64,000 nt of DNA from Macrothele yani (Eukaryota; Arthropoda; Arachnida; Araneae; Macrothelidae): positions 49,556,905-49,620,904 of the forward strand of contig CM077010.1 in the NCBI GenBank assembly GCA_039090855.1. Direction: 5' to 3'. Shown one piece after another: positions 30,255 through 41,650 of the stretch. The notes below the pieces were generated by a model. That model made no database searches. It had not been told where the DNA came from and saw only the letters and a list, made by a program, of their open reading frames with translations. A program made the position numbers and the translations under genes. The stretch's first letter is position 1. Each line of letters starts with the position of its first letter.

Positions 30255-31467
30255 CACTATATTGACAAATGTCACTGGATACACCCCTTCAAAAAAATGT
30301 ACAGCTGCAAACGGTATAAAAACAAGCCTGCAGCTGACTGCGATCATATCGCACTGTGAGGTAGAGTGAAAATCTCGGGGCGGGAGAGAACTGACTTTGA
30401 GAAAGGAAAAATTGACGGGTGTTATATTAGTGGGTTGTCCATAAAAGGAACCAAGAAGCGTTTAAACATACCCAAGTCAACTGTTTTGGATGTACTGAAT
30501 AAGTGGAAGACACATGAAGTAGCAAAACGTACCGGCAGACCAAAGAAAATCAGTGATAGAGGACGTCGAAGCCTCAGGAGAGTCGTTACAGCTAATCGAC
30601 GGAGTACTGCGCAAGACCTCAGTGTACAGGTGAGTAAAAATGCTGGAACCTCTGTACCTACACGTAGCATTCGCAGAGAACTTCATTCCATGGGTTACCG
30701 TGGTCGTGCGGCTGCTCATAAGCCTTTCATCTTCACTCGGAATGCTGCTCGTCGTTTAGCATGGTGCAAAGAACATTTATCGTGGATCGTAGATCAATGG
30801 AAACGGGTCCTATAGACTAATGAATCCAGATACACGATCCATCAGTCTGATGGCCGTGTGTGGGTAGGGCGGCAGTCGGGGGAACGCTATTTACCACAAT
30901 GTGCTGTTTCTACGGTCAGGTTTGCAGCTGGCAGTGTACTCGTGTGTGTGTGTGGGGGGGGGGGGTCGTGGTGTGGTCACGGCCTATTGGTTATCGTGAA
31001 AAAACCTGATAACCAGTACATCTACCTCGGTATTCTGGACAATTATGCCCTACCAACTCTGTGGCAATACTATGGAACCGAGCCTTGTTGGTATCACCAT
31101 GATAATGCACCGAGCCATAAAGCAAGGACTGTTACGGCGTGGTTTGACAATAATTCCGTATCGTGTGTGGACTGGCCAGCACAGAGCCCCGATCTTTATC
31201 CCATAGAGCACCTATGGGATGAATTAGAGCGCCACATAAGAAGTTTGGAACCAAGGCCTACTATACTAAGCAATAGTTAGTGGCAGCATATGTACTGAAT
31301 GGAAGCGCATACCTATCGCTGTGTTCCAAAACCTTGTCGAAAGCATGTCTCGAAGGGTCAGTGCATGCATTAAGGCCAAAGGTGGACCGACGCCGTACTT
31401 ATGTATGTCAATAAATGTTATGTTGTGTTTCTCTTCTAGGTGTTCGGTGACTTTTGTCTATATAGTG
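30255..31467 (+). mobile_element. Tc1 family D, copy 1
   Basis: The ~28-bp inverted termini 'cactatattgacaaatgtca' plus 'ctggatac' (30255; inverted to 31467) have TA outside both ends. The 1,213-bp length matches copy 2 at 52471-53686. Confidence 0.93.
30366..31403 (+). pseudogene. Tc1 family D transposase, copy 1, first catalytic Asp changed to Asn
   Basis: The frame from KISGRERTDFEKGKIDG runs 149 codons through RPKKISDRGRRSLRRVVTA and HSMGYRGRAAAHKP to QWKRVL, then a TAG where copy 2 has Trp. The next motif is TNESRYTIHQ, so the first catalytic Asp is Asn here; copy 2 has TDESRY. A G-run near 30955-30966 shifts the frame. WYHHDNAPSHKART (second Asp) and SPDLYPIEHLWDELER (Glu) follow. The expected ATG is GTG here and CTG in copy 2. 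Confidence 0.9.
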
Positions 31468-31474
31468 TATATCA

Positions 31475-31990
31475 TCACAACACGCAGCTTTAAATGGACA
31501 CAACTTTAACTAAACAATGTCTTTCCCACAATTAGCATTATACTTCCACGATCTCCAGATACTGCTGCTGCTCTGACATTATATATCGGTCAGTTCTCAT
31601 CTGACACATACATACGTCATACGTTCTGACCTCAAGATGTTGCTAACCATAATCTTGCGAGAGAGAAGATATCACATTAAGTTTGAAAACTCCAGGGAGA
31701 ACGGACTCAAATGCACATAGAGAAAGAAACAAGTTAAATTATAGTATATGTCACAACGGGACGAACTTCTGTCTCTCCATGGTACATGAATACTCTTGCG
31801 AATTATAGCCAGGGTACAGTCTATAATTTAATTGGTACTACATTTTACGTTGAGTTTTCAATAGCTTTAGGAATCTGTGTAGCGTTATCTTGCGATGAAA
31901 ATTTTAGTTTTAGATATTACCTAGAACATAGTGTTTACGTTTTACACTTCTATTCTCTTTTGTTTTAAGAATTTCTCTCTGTTGCCAATA
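31475..31990. other. No recognisable gene
   Basis: AT-rich DNA without repeats or ORFs that I can assign. Confidence 0.35.
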
Positions 31991-31994
31991 AAAG

Positions 31995-32412
31995 TTAGAA
32001 TGGCATTAATCACTTAGTAATTTCGTTACGAGCATAATGTCATGAATCGTCTTGGTAATCCGTTATTAGCATAGTGGTATTAATCCCCCTTGTATTTCAT
32101 TGCAAGAACAGTGGTATGAGTCAACCTGATTTTTCGGTACGGGCAAAATGACATGAATCACGCTGGGATATTGTTACTAGCACAGTGGTATGACACACCC
32201 TTGTATTTCATTACTAGCATGGTGGTGTGTGTCACCCAAGTGTTTCATTAAAAATGGTATGAATCACCCTGATGTTTCTCACGGGTGTATCGGTATGAAT
32301 CATCATGGGGTTTCATTACTAACACAGTGGTATGAATCACCGTGGCATTTAACTTCGAGCATAGTGGTATGAATCACTCTTGTACATGTATTTCATTCAA
32401 ATCATAGTGGTT
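31995..32412. repeat. Degenerate ~42-bp minisatellite
   Basis: About ten diverged units share 'ttcattactagca', 'tagtggtatgaatcacc' and 'ctg/cttg' in order. Divergence between units is high, so the array is old. Confidence 0.75.
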
Positions 32413-32892
32413 CTGACGAAGTGAATTTCTCCGCCATCTTTATGCCAGCGGCTGGGTACAAAACCACAACTCTCGGTTCCGGAGCTCCGAGTGCTATCCA
32501 TTATACTAACTGGCATATGCTCTCACTGCTATCTGCCTTTATGTCATGTGCATCCTACGGGCCAGGCACGTCACATTCTCCCCTCCCCCAAGAGGACCAA
32601 GGACACGGCCCACGGGTCAGCTGGGACCACACTGAGAAAAAAATTTTGTTTAAAAAAAAAAAGTTTTGATGAGCTGTTTTGTCGATTTATTTTGTTGCTT
32701 TAGCCAAACTCCGTCGGAATTACAAATTTTGAAGATGACAATCCGATTTTTGGTGTAAATGTGACAAGGATGGTAAGTCAGATAATATCCGAAAACTTGA
32801 AAATTTTCATCGTCCTGGAGCGGGACTCGAACCCGCGTCTCCCAGAAAACGCCCGGTTTTTTTCAAATTGATCGGAAACTTGAAACTTGGTC

Positions 32893-32967
32893 GTTCTGGG
32901 TGGTGTAGTGGTTAGCATACCCGAGCGTTTTCTGGGAGACGCGGGTTCGAGTCCCGCTCCAGGACGA
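32893..32967 (+). repeat. tRNA-like head of repeat family 2 (first plus copy)
   Basis: A 73-nt tRNA-like stretch: 7-bp acceptor (GTTCTGG with CCAGGAC, one G-U), box A TGGTGTAGTGG, weak D stem GTGT/GCAT, anticodon-like stem CCCG/TGGG, box B GGTTCGAGTCC and a 5-bp T stem (GCGGG/CCCGC). The anticodon loop GCGTTTT lacks U33, so a functional tRNA is unlikely. It resembles a tRNA-Asp-type cloverleaf with an altered loop. Confidence 0.6.
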
Positions 32968-33222
32968 TGAAATTTTTCAAGTTTTCGGATATTATCTGAC
33001 TTACCATTCTTGTCACATTTACGCCAAAAATCGGATTGTCACCTTCAAAATTTGTATTATATGGCGCAATCCCGTATTTCTTTCATGATTTATCTGCTTC
33101 TCCGGGCAAACACGGGATAAGATTTTTAACCTCCAGATTCGCTAAATATGAATGCCGGTTGCTTCGACTAGCGAATCCTGTGATGGTTACATTCAAATTG
33201 ATCGGAAACTTGGAACTTGGTC

Positions 33223-33297
33223 GTTCTGGGTGGTATAGTGGTTAGCATACCCGGGCGTTTTCTGGGAGACGCGGGTTCGAGTCCCGCTCTGGGACGA
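33223..33297 (+). repeat. tRNA-like head of repeat family 2 (second plus copy)
   Basis: It is the same 73-nt unit with a few changes. One change makes the anticodon stem fully paired (CCCGG/CTGGG). Box B is unchanged; one acceptor change (CTCTGGGAC) weakens pairing. Confidence 0.6.
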
Positions 33298-33440
33298 TAA
33301 AAATTTTCAAGTTTTCGGATATTATCTGACTTACCATCCTTGTCACATTTACGCCAAAAATCGGATTGTCATCTTCAAAATTTGTATTATATGGCGTAAT
33401 CCCGTATTTCTTTCATGTTCCATCGGAATTGTTTTGTTGG

Positions 33441-35360
33441 CAACACAAAATTATTTCGTTGGCCATATTTTGTTAATTCAACTAAATGGAGGTGGCATCG
33501 ATCTTACGCCAAAACGCACGTGATTACTAGCTACTCCATACGGGCACTACCAGGCTACCACTGACCAGAAGAATCTCGTTTTGCGCTTAAGATTTCGTTT
33601 TGAATTATGGTTGACTGCGAAGTGAGTGCATTGTTAGAAGATTGCGTGCTGTCAACTCTGATAGAGACATTCAGAGCTAAGAATTTCTAATATATCTTAA
33701 TAATTCCGACGTGTTTTTATGCTAGTGTTTATTGTGTGTTATTTTGATTGGATTCAGTGAATTTCAGTGATAATTTGGCCTCGCTTTGTGGACTCATAAT
33801 TACAATGAACATGATAGAATCCGCATCTTATTAGACGCACAGGGGCACGTATTAAATTTAAACCCAGATTTCTGATAAAGCAATAATACATTTCTTATGA
33901 CGGCTTGCGTTTCCTGATCACAAATAAAAATTTGCACATGAGGTAATGATAAGAGTTGTAAGTTATGAATAAAACTTGATTTCATGAATAGGCTGTATAT
34001 ACAGGGTGTTTCAAAATTCGTGCGGCAATCAAATATTACATGGTGATAGTACTCTGGAACATTAAAATGTTAAGAAAAATATTACGATTTTTGTTTTGTC
34101 TAACCAAAAATGTCAATATTTTCTTTCATCAAAAAACTAAGGAAAACATTTAAAAAAATCGGATTTAGAAACATGTTACACATGCACCAAAATAGTGTCA
34201 ATATATCGTTATGTCAAGTATAAATCGTCCTTGAACATTCCAGAGGGTAATAAACTGACATTCAAATGCTGAATTTGCAGATAAGAACTTGCTCGTAAGA
34301 ATAGGTGTAGCGGTGTAGTTAGCACGGAATTTTTAAGTTTCTCTAAAAACTTTCTTCTCGTGAAAACAAAAACTTTTTTGAGGAACATGAACGGCAGATA
34401 AATCCACTAATTCTGCATGACGAGATGTTATTTAAATATCATTTCTATGTATTTTCTCGTGCGTCGCTTTAATACAGTCGGATGAAGAGGAGCTTGAAGC
34501 ATATGCCAAGCAGGCAAGACGAGGAAGGGGAGGAGTTTCGTGGCTTCTCGCCAAACTTGGAAAGCGCCTTCAGGGCGTTTCGTGGAGAATGTACGTAACT
34601 CACTGCCTGTCATCCGTATCACAGAGCGGAAAAATGTGTCTGAGAAATCCTGCTTAGTACAATTTATTAAAACGTCCCATCGTACTCACGAGACGATTAT
34701 TTGGGGGCACTTAACGCACATCAATTCTAGTACAAATAATCTAAAATGCCCCTGAGCTGTACAGGTCGAATCAGATTTGTAAAACAGAAATATTATACGT
34801 GTTTAGACAGCAAGAAATCAAACAAGATGAGCACTTTATTAAAAAAAGAAGTATGTGTTGTCAGAAAGTATTTGCTAGAACTACGTAGAAAAAAATAAAA
34901 ATGAATAAGACATCACGTTTTGAAAGAGACGTGGGTAGAGAATTTCATTCAGCCGCGTAGAAGGATGACGCTTGCCGGCACGCGCATGTGCACCATTGAA
35001 GGTGGGATGCTAGCAACTAACTAAACAAAATTATACTTCCTTGTCTTTCCTTTTCTATTTTTACTATCAAAAAGTAATATTATGTGCATTCACGCCACGT
35101 AGTGGAGGATCCAAGAATTTTTGAAGCGGAGAGATGGGCGAGGCATGGTATACAGTATGCATATATGGCTTCCATAAATTAAGTAACAAATGGAAAAATC
35201 GTGATAATTCAAAAAGTATGCAACCGATTCGGGTGAAATTCGGTGGTAAGCTTTATCAGACCAAATGCAACAGCAACAACAAAAAAAAAACATAAGAACG
35301 GTGACGTGTCTGCACCGCAGGACGCACATGAGATAAATGCCGAATAGCAGCGCGATAATA
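33441..35360. other. Mostly unassigned; possible mariner end at 34002
   Basis: 'cagggtgtttcaaaattcgt' at 34003 next to TA resembles the outer end of mariner-like elements, but no inverted partner was found. The rest (short ORFs at 33800, 34428, 34540, 35090) shows no family resemblance. Confidence 0.35.
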
Positions 35361-35361
35361 C

Positions 35362-35425
35362 GTCCGCGTAGCTCAGTTGGGAGAGAGACTTATGAGGGTA
35401 CCCGGGTTCGATGTCCGGCGCGGAG
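35362..35425 (+). repeat. Truncated tRNA-like sequence
   Basis: TCCGCG pairs with CGCGGA as an acceptor. 'tagctcagttgggagaga' is a good D arm/box A and 'gggttcgatgtccgg' a T arm/box B. The anticodon arm is shortened and does not fold, so this is a tRNA pseudogene or the head of a third SINE-like family. Confidence 0.55.
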
Positions 35426-35718
35426 AAGTTTACTTCGTTGTAGAACATGTGATACAAATCATTTGCATTTTGTATGAGTGATGCAAATATGAAAATACAG
35501 AAATATAGGTATCAAGGTGAAATTGGAAGAGGTACTTCAATAGGGAGCAATGCTTCCATATCACAAAAATTCAGTACCCTAGATTTCGTCCCAGATTATC
35601 CTAGATGTAGTCAAATTACTCTAAATTCGAAAAACAAAATACTCTGTTCTAAACCTGTTTTCAATTTAAAAATATAACCAAGTTTTCTACCATTTTTTTA
35701 GCCACAGGTACTTAGTTT

Positions 35719-36473
35719 TTTTGCAACTACCCCATCAGAGCTGCAGAGTATGATCCAGGAACTTGCTGACAAGAGTAAAGAAGTGGGATTAAAAATGAAC
35801 TTTCAGAAGACAAACGTGATGTTCAACACGAAATGAAGATTTATCGATTGATGGAGAAAAGCTGGAGATAACAGACACGTACGTTTATCTTGGACAGCAG
35901 ATATCAAGTGAGGGTCACATTGATGAAGAAATCAATCGGCGTACAAAACTTGCCTGGAGATCTTTTGGAAGAAACAGCATAATTTTCAAGAGCAATATGC
36001 CATTATGTCTTAAAAGAAAAGTGTTTGATCAATGCATCCTTCCAGTGCTTACGTATGGTGCAGAGACGTGGACCTTAACTAAAAGAGACATACAAAGGCT
36101 GCAGACAACTCAAAGAAGCATGGAGAAGTGCGTGCTTGGTGTAACCAGGAGAGATAAGAAGAGGAACTCGTGGATCCGAAAAATGACAAGAGTGGAAGAC
36201 ATCATGATTAGAGTTAAATCCCTGAAATGGCAATGGGCTGGGCATACTGCCAGAAGGACAGACCATCGATGGACAGCCGAAATTTTCGATTGGATCCCAA
36301 GGGACAGGAAAAGACCCAGAAGAAGACCACATGGGAGATGGGTGGATGAAATTCCAAATTATGCGGGAGTGACATGGAGGAGACTGGCACAAGACAGACC
36401 GTTGTGGAGGAAACTTGGGGAGACCTTCGTCCAGCAGTGGATTGATAATGGTTGACAATGATGATGATGATGA
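35719..36473 (+). mobile_element. RTE-type LINE, 5'-truncated copy (last ~750 bp)
   Basis: It starts within the reverse transcriptase thumb region (FATTPSELQSMIQELADKSK) and runs to the element's end. After a small deletion near 35830 a 152-codon frame (35997-36455) encodes the C-terminal part: FDQCILPVLTYGAETWTLTK, CVLGVTRRDKKRNSWIRK, WAGHTARRTDHRW and LGETFVQQWIDNG. The tail is (GATGAT)n, typical of RTE. Confidence 0.92.
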
Positions 36474-36479
36474 CACAGT

Positions 36480-37010
36480 TCACAGACTTTACGATAAGCC
36501 AGATTTATTTTTTGTAAATTCTCAGAGTGGCTTTTACTAGATTTCTGTAACCACAGTTTCAATTCCGGTTCTTGCAACTAACTGCTTCTATAATAATTGT
36601 TGTTGGAGTTGCATGGATGTTCACACCTCTTCCACATTCATATTCAGAAATAGCCACTGTTTCTCTTTCAACATTTACTCGTCAACATGTTGGAGTGCAC
36701 TTCACTCATACTAAAAATCGCCAGCTTTAATCAACTTTAGTTAAAACAATCGCAGAACTTGCTAATGCTATAATACTGAACAATAACTGCCTGAAACTGG
36801 TCTTTGGAAACAAAGAAACAGTTGACACGTTTTACTACGCTCACCACAGTCCAAGCCTTAATCAGGTCAGGTGCCAAACCCTATGTCATAGTCATGGAGA
36901 TGTACTACTGGTTGACGAAGTAGTTGTCATATACCATGTCCGATACAAACACAAATTTTCACTTTGTCCAAGTGTTCGGTTAAGGGTAATTGCAAAAACT
37001 ACATTCTGAA
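36480..37010. other. No recognisable gene
   Basis: Unique-looking sequence without ORFs over 60 codons. Confidence 0.35.
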
Positions 37011-37011
37011 C

Positions 37012-38424
37012 AAGTTGTAAAATCATGCAATGCATTGATTATGATACGCTTTCCAACATACCAGAAATCATTACTCAAGTTATGAGGATAATGGCTGTGA
37101 AATAAATCTCGGTCTTGTGCCCTGAACTTTGATCCCATTTCGATGATATTCTACAGAACCGGTTCAGTATACCTCCGAAATAACATGATAAAGTTTGGTC
37201 GGAATGGAAGCATTTTTACGTAAGTTATGATGCATAAGGGCTATGGAATAGATTCCGCTCCTGTGTCCTAACATTTGACCCCATTTCGTCCATTTTCAAA
37301 AGGATTCGTTGACCCCATTTCGCCTATTTCATAGGCAGGCCCCTACAACATACTAACATTTCATTAAGATCGAAGAATGTTTACGTAAGTTATGACGCAT
37401 AATGGCGATGGAAGTGATTCCACTCCTATGTCCTGACCTTTGATCCCATTTCGCCCATTTTCAATAGGGTTTGTCCCTAGATGGTTCCCTACCATATACT
37501 AAAATTTATTCGAAATCGAACCTTTTTTTACGTTAGTTATGACGCATAAGAGCAGTGGAATGCATCCCGCTTCAATAGGGTTCCTTCCCAGGTGATTCCC
37601 TTCCACATACTAAACGTTCATCGAAATCGAACGATTTTTATGCGAGTTATCATGCGGACGAACATACGCACACAAAGCATGACGTAATGAGGTAGATGGG
37701 AATCGCGACCATCTGCTCGCAAAAGTGTGACGTCATAAAACTTTAATAGGATCCAAACACAACGCGTAACGTAATGAGACAGATGGCGTGACCGCGCGCC
37801 AACATTTCAAGCGCGAGATTGTGACGTCATAAAATCGTCCTCAGGTGGTCCCCTACCACACAATAAAATTTTATCGAAATCGAACCATTTTTACGCATGT
37901 TATGACGCATAAAGGCAATGGAATGCATCCCGCTCCTATGTCCTGACCTTTGACCCCACTTCACCTATTTTGAATAGGGTTCATTCCCAAGTGGTCCCCT
38001 ACAATATACTAAAATTTCATCGACATCGAACCATATTTACGCAAGTTATGATGCATAAAAGCAATGGAACAGATCCCGCTCCTATTCCGTGACCTTTGAC
38101 CCCACTTCACCCATTTTCAATAGGGGTCATTTCCAGGTAGTTCCCTACAATATATTAAAATTTCATCCACATCGAACTATATTTACGCAAGTTATGACGC
38201 ATAAAGGCAATGGAATGGATCTCGCTCCTATGCCGTGCCCTTTGACCGCATTTCGCCCATTTTCAATAGGGTTCATCCCCAGGTGGTCCCCTACCACATA
38301 CTAAAATTTCATCGAAATCGAACCATATTTACGCGAGTTATCGTGCTGACAGACGGACAGACGAACGGACAAAGCTGGAGCATACACGCTTCTTCAACCT
38401 ATGGTTGGAAAGCGTAAAAAAGAC
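37012..38424. repeat. Composite repeat P, long copy, with ~145-bp internal tandem units
   Basis: One edge is 'aaatcatgcaatgcattgat' then 'tacgctttccaac'; the other is 'ttggaaagcgta' then an A run, so the subterminal 13 bp form an inverted pair. Inside are about seven units of roughly 145 bp with 'acgcaagttatgacgcataa', 'aatggaatggatcccgctcc', 'tgacctttgaccccatttcg' and 'aaatttcatcgaaatcgaac'. A 'cggacagacggac' run closes the array. A shorter copy at 54741-55328 with the same edges sits inside an RTE fragment, showing that P is a mobile unit. Confidence 0.8.
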
Positions 38425-38519
38425 TCGCATTACCCTAAAATACCCTACAACCCTAAAAAATAATTTTTACCCCAAGACGACTACAAATTACCCCAAAACC
38501 TGGTAATTACCCTAAAAGT

Positions 38520-39522
38520 GGAAGCACTGATAGGGAGTGTGGTTACCCCGAACAGCAATACAGGCTCGACAGCGATGTTCCATGCTGTTAATAATGGTGT
38601 CGAGCAGTTTTCCGTGGGTATCTGCGTCCATTGCTCGAGCAAAGCGCTGCGGAGTCCCTTCAGGGTACGGGGAGGGGGCTGAAGGCCAGCAACACGCCTC
38701 CCGAGAGCATCGCTGACATTCTCAATAGGATCCAGATCGGGAGAGCGTGCTGGCTACTTCATAAGGACTACAGTCTCCTGTTCCAGGTACTGGTGAACGA
38801 GGCTAGCTGTGTGAGGGCGGGCGTATCTCCAATTCCGGCCGTAAAAGGACAAACAATAGGATCCAGGATGTTGTCTCTATACCTGTGAGCATTGAAGCTT
38901 TCATGTGGCAACACGTAGAGGTCGGTACGGATACCTAACGATATGCCTGCCCACACCAGAACACTACCACCACCATAGGTGTCCCTTTCCTGGATATTAG
39001 AGGGAAGATAGCGAGTGCCGGCCTCTCTCTCCAGATGTGAACTCGGCACGAATCACTCTGTAAACAGTATCGCGACTCATCAGTGAACAGAACATACCAG
39101 TTCACATGCATTCGTGCCCAAAGAAACGTTCCCTCCGGTGACAGGGAAGTGAGGGGCACGCATAATGCCGGGCGCCGAGTATACAGTCCTCCTGCGTGTA
39201 ATCTCCTACGTACCTTCGAAGCTGATACCATCCGTCCGGTGGCTGCCGCAATCACAAATCTGAGATGAGTCGGTGTAGCCATCATTTTCCGACGTGCCAA
39301 AAGCCGCAAATACTGGTCATCCGCAGAGGTCGTCGCCCTTGGCCTACCTTCTCTGTACCTTCGGGAAGCCGCAGCCGTGGCTTGGAATTGCTGGCACGTC
39401 CTGCTGACCACAGAACGATCGACGTTGAGCCATCTTGCAACGTCCGGCTGCCGTTGCCCTGCTTTAAGTCAGCCTATCGCTCTGTAGCGTAACTCCGCTA
39501 GGAAATGACATCTCGAAGCCAT
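38520..39522 (-). pseudogene. Tc1-like transposase relic L
   Basis: Reading leftward, the ATG near 39522 opens MASRCHFLAELRYRAIG, then VARWLNVDRSVVSRTCQQF (helix-turn-helix), RPRATTSADDQYLRLLARRK, RRRLHAGGLYTRRPALCVPL and VLFTDESRYCLQSDS (first Asp). A shift near 39010 leads to the frame with YGGGSVLVWAGISLGIRTDL and NILDPIVCPFTAGIGD. The second Asp region is broken, and eroded 'DWPARSPD'-like sequence lies beyond 38770. Several stops mark it inactive. No terminal repeats were found. Confidence 0.82.
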
Positions 39523-39745
39523 GTTAACTAAATCGCTATCTCGAAATGTTATCATTCACCGACGCACATGGATTGGCGACTCCCTCCGAAACAGCTGGTT
39601 TTAAGCTCTTGCGAATTTGCGTAAAGCGCTGCGAGTGCCACTCATTTGCCTTTCGTACATCGATGCTGTATGCCTTCGCCCGTAACATATGCAAATTTCG
39701 CCCAATTATCGCGATTTTTCGGTTTGTTGCTTAATTTATGGAAAC

Positions 39746-40543
39746 CAGTGAAATCCGCTTAATACGGTTTTCAAGGGACCGACGCAAATGAGAGTCTTAA
39801 ACGGGAAACCGTCTTAGTCGGAAATAAAAAAACAAATAAAACCTACGCCTCGCCCCTTTGTATATGTCGGCTGCATATTCCCGAACCTGTTGGAGAACAC
39901 CAAAAATAAATGGTTTCTATGCTTTCTCCTCGTCAAGGCCACGGAAAAGGGAACCCTTATGCACGGAAAAGCCACACCTAAAGCTTGAAAGCCACAAGCT
40001 GTACCCACGACAATACTGTTTAGCTAAAGACGAATTAGAGGGGAGTTTTTTGTATCTAATGGAAGTAAGTATCCAGTGACTGTGACTCATGTAACACGCG
40101 GCTGACCCATTTTTTTTTTTTTTTTTTGATTGGAGGTTTAACGACCACCGTGAGCAACTCAATGGGCTATAAGCAGTCGCCCGTCCCTAATTTAGGGTCA
40201 CTGGTTCCAGGGAAGGCAGAGAGCCAGTGCCGTAAGACAAACACAACATCCATGCCTCACCGGGATTCGAACCCGGACCTCGTTTGACGAATGATCAGAG
40301 GCCATCGCTTAGACCACTACGCCACCGGGGCGGTACCCATTTTTTGCATATTATTACTATTCACCCGAATTCAAATGTACATGATGCTCTACAACTAAGC
40401 GCTTATTAAGTGGGATTTGAAGCGTATTAAATAGGGTATATTTGTACTTACTGTATTTACCTCTCAATTCTAGGGACTGCATGAAAAATGTGTATTGAGC
40501 GGGAAATCGTATTAACCGTGAGCGTATTAAACGGATTTCACTG
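39746..40543. mobile_element. Pogo/Tigger-like non-autonomous element containing a SINE
   Basis: The 21-bp inverted termini 'cagtgaaatccgcttaatac' + g at 39746 and (inverted) ending 40543 differ at one base. Without the SINE at 40110-40333 the element is about 574 bp and has no transposase. The CAGTGAAATCC-type start fits pogo/Tigger ends, but the flanks are not a clear TA duplication. Confidence 0.6.
40110..40333 (-). mobile_element. SINE family 1, full-length copy inside a pogo-like element
   Basis: It has a 17-base T run, intact body and head (box B GGTTCGAATCC). A short 'acccat' flanks both sides (40105-40110 and about 40334-40340), a probable target duplication. Confidence 0.9.
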
Positions 40544-40560
40544 CATATATATATACATGT

Positions 40561-41475
40561 GTGTGTGTCATCATCATCATTGTCAACGATTATCAATCCA
40601 CTGCTGGATGAAGGCCCCCCCACAAAAAAAATTTCCTCCACAACTGTTTGTTTTGAGCCGGTCTCCTACATGTCATTCCAGAGAGCCTTCGAATTTCATC
40701 CAGCCATCTCTCATGTGACCTTCTTCTGTGTCGTTTTATGCCCGTTGGTATCCAATCAAAAATTTCGGTTGTCCGTTCTTCTGGCAACATGTCCAAAACC
40801 ATTGCCATTTCAGGGATTTTACTCTGATCGTGACCAAGCATGCATTCTCTCCGTGCCTCTTTCAGTTATCTGCAGTCTTTGTATGGTTTTTTTTTTAGTT
40901 AAGGTCCACCTCTCTGCTCCGTACGTAAACGCTGGAGGAATGCGTTTATTAAATACTTTCCTTTTAAGACATAATGTTATATTGCTCTTAAAATGTTTAC
41001 TGTTTCTCCCAAAAGCTCTCCAGCCAAGTGTTAAACGCCAATTAATTGCTTTATCAATGCGACCCTCACTTGATATCTGCAGTCCATGGTAAATGTAGGT
41101 ATCGGTTATCTCCAGCTTTTCCCGAATCAATCGATAAATCTTTATTTCTTGTAAAAGCATTGTACATGAGTTTTGTCTTCTGAAAATTGACTTTTAATCC
41201 CACTTCTTTACTCTTGTCAGCAAATTTCTGGATCATACTCTGAAGCTCTGAAGGGGAATCGCAAAAGTTACTACGTCATCAGCAAAAGGAAGGTGAGTTA
41301 ATAATCTCCACTAATCCTTATACCTTGGTTTTCCCAGTTCAATGATGGAAAATACACTTTGCAATGGGTTTATGTGATTTTATTTGATTTGATTGAATGA
41401 TTGAAAGACACTTTGCAATGCGGTTTATGTGATTTGGTTTGAAGCCTTGAAGGGTTGTATTTTCAAACTTTAACG
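40561..41475 (-). mobile_element. RTE-type LINE, 5'-truncated diverged copy
   Basis: It starts with the (ATC)n complement of the tail and reads leftward-coding pieces AFTYGAERWTLTKKKTIQRL, VFNKRIPP, WRLTLGWRAFGRNSKHFKSN and DTYIYHGLQISSEGRIDKA. A duplicated 'cactttgcaat...ggtttatgtga' patch (41355-41440) lies near the 5' break. It is more diverged than the copies at 43.4 and 48.9 kb. Confidence 0.87.
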
Positions 41476-41650
41476 ATTTAACGAGTCAGAGTATATATAC
41501 ATACACTGAAGTGCTAGAAAACCTGGTACAGACGATCTTATGCAAAATGCATAGCAACGTCACCTATGCGCGTACTCGGTTGCGTCCGCCAGTGAGTATA
41601 TAAAGCGATACACATCCTTGCCAGCTGTCAGAGCTGTTTTCGGCATGAGA

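Larger units (their letters stand above)
32704..33440. repeat. tRNA-headed repeat family 2: one inverted and two direct copies
   Basis: A minus copy (about 32721-32861) is truncated in the middle of the tRNA-like part and abuts a plus copy (32862-33075). A second plus copy follows at about 33190-33425. Body landmarks: 'caagttttcggatattatct', 'gacttaccatccttgtcaca', 'acgccaaaaatcggattgtc', 'ttcaaaatttgtattatat'. The arrangement is a large palindrome plus a tandem duplication. Confidence 0.85.

Noticed and set aside
32893..33297. Functional tRNA genes
   Set aside because: The anticodon loop lacks U33, copies are tied to a repeated body, and one is truncated; SINE-type heads fit better.
38415..38520. 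Telomere-like TTACCCT words
   Set aside because: Only irregular 'taccctaaaa' words; no regular TTAGG/TTAGGG tandem array.
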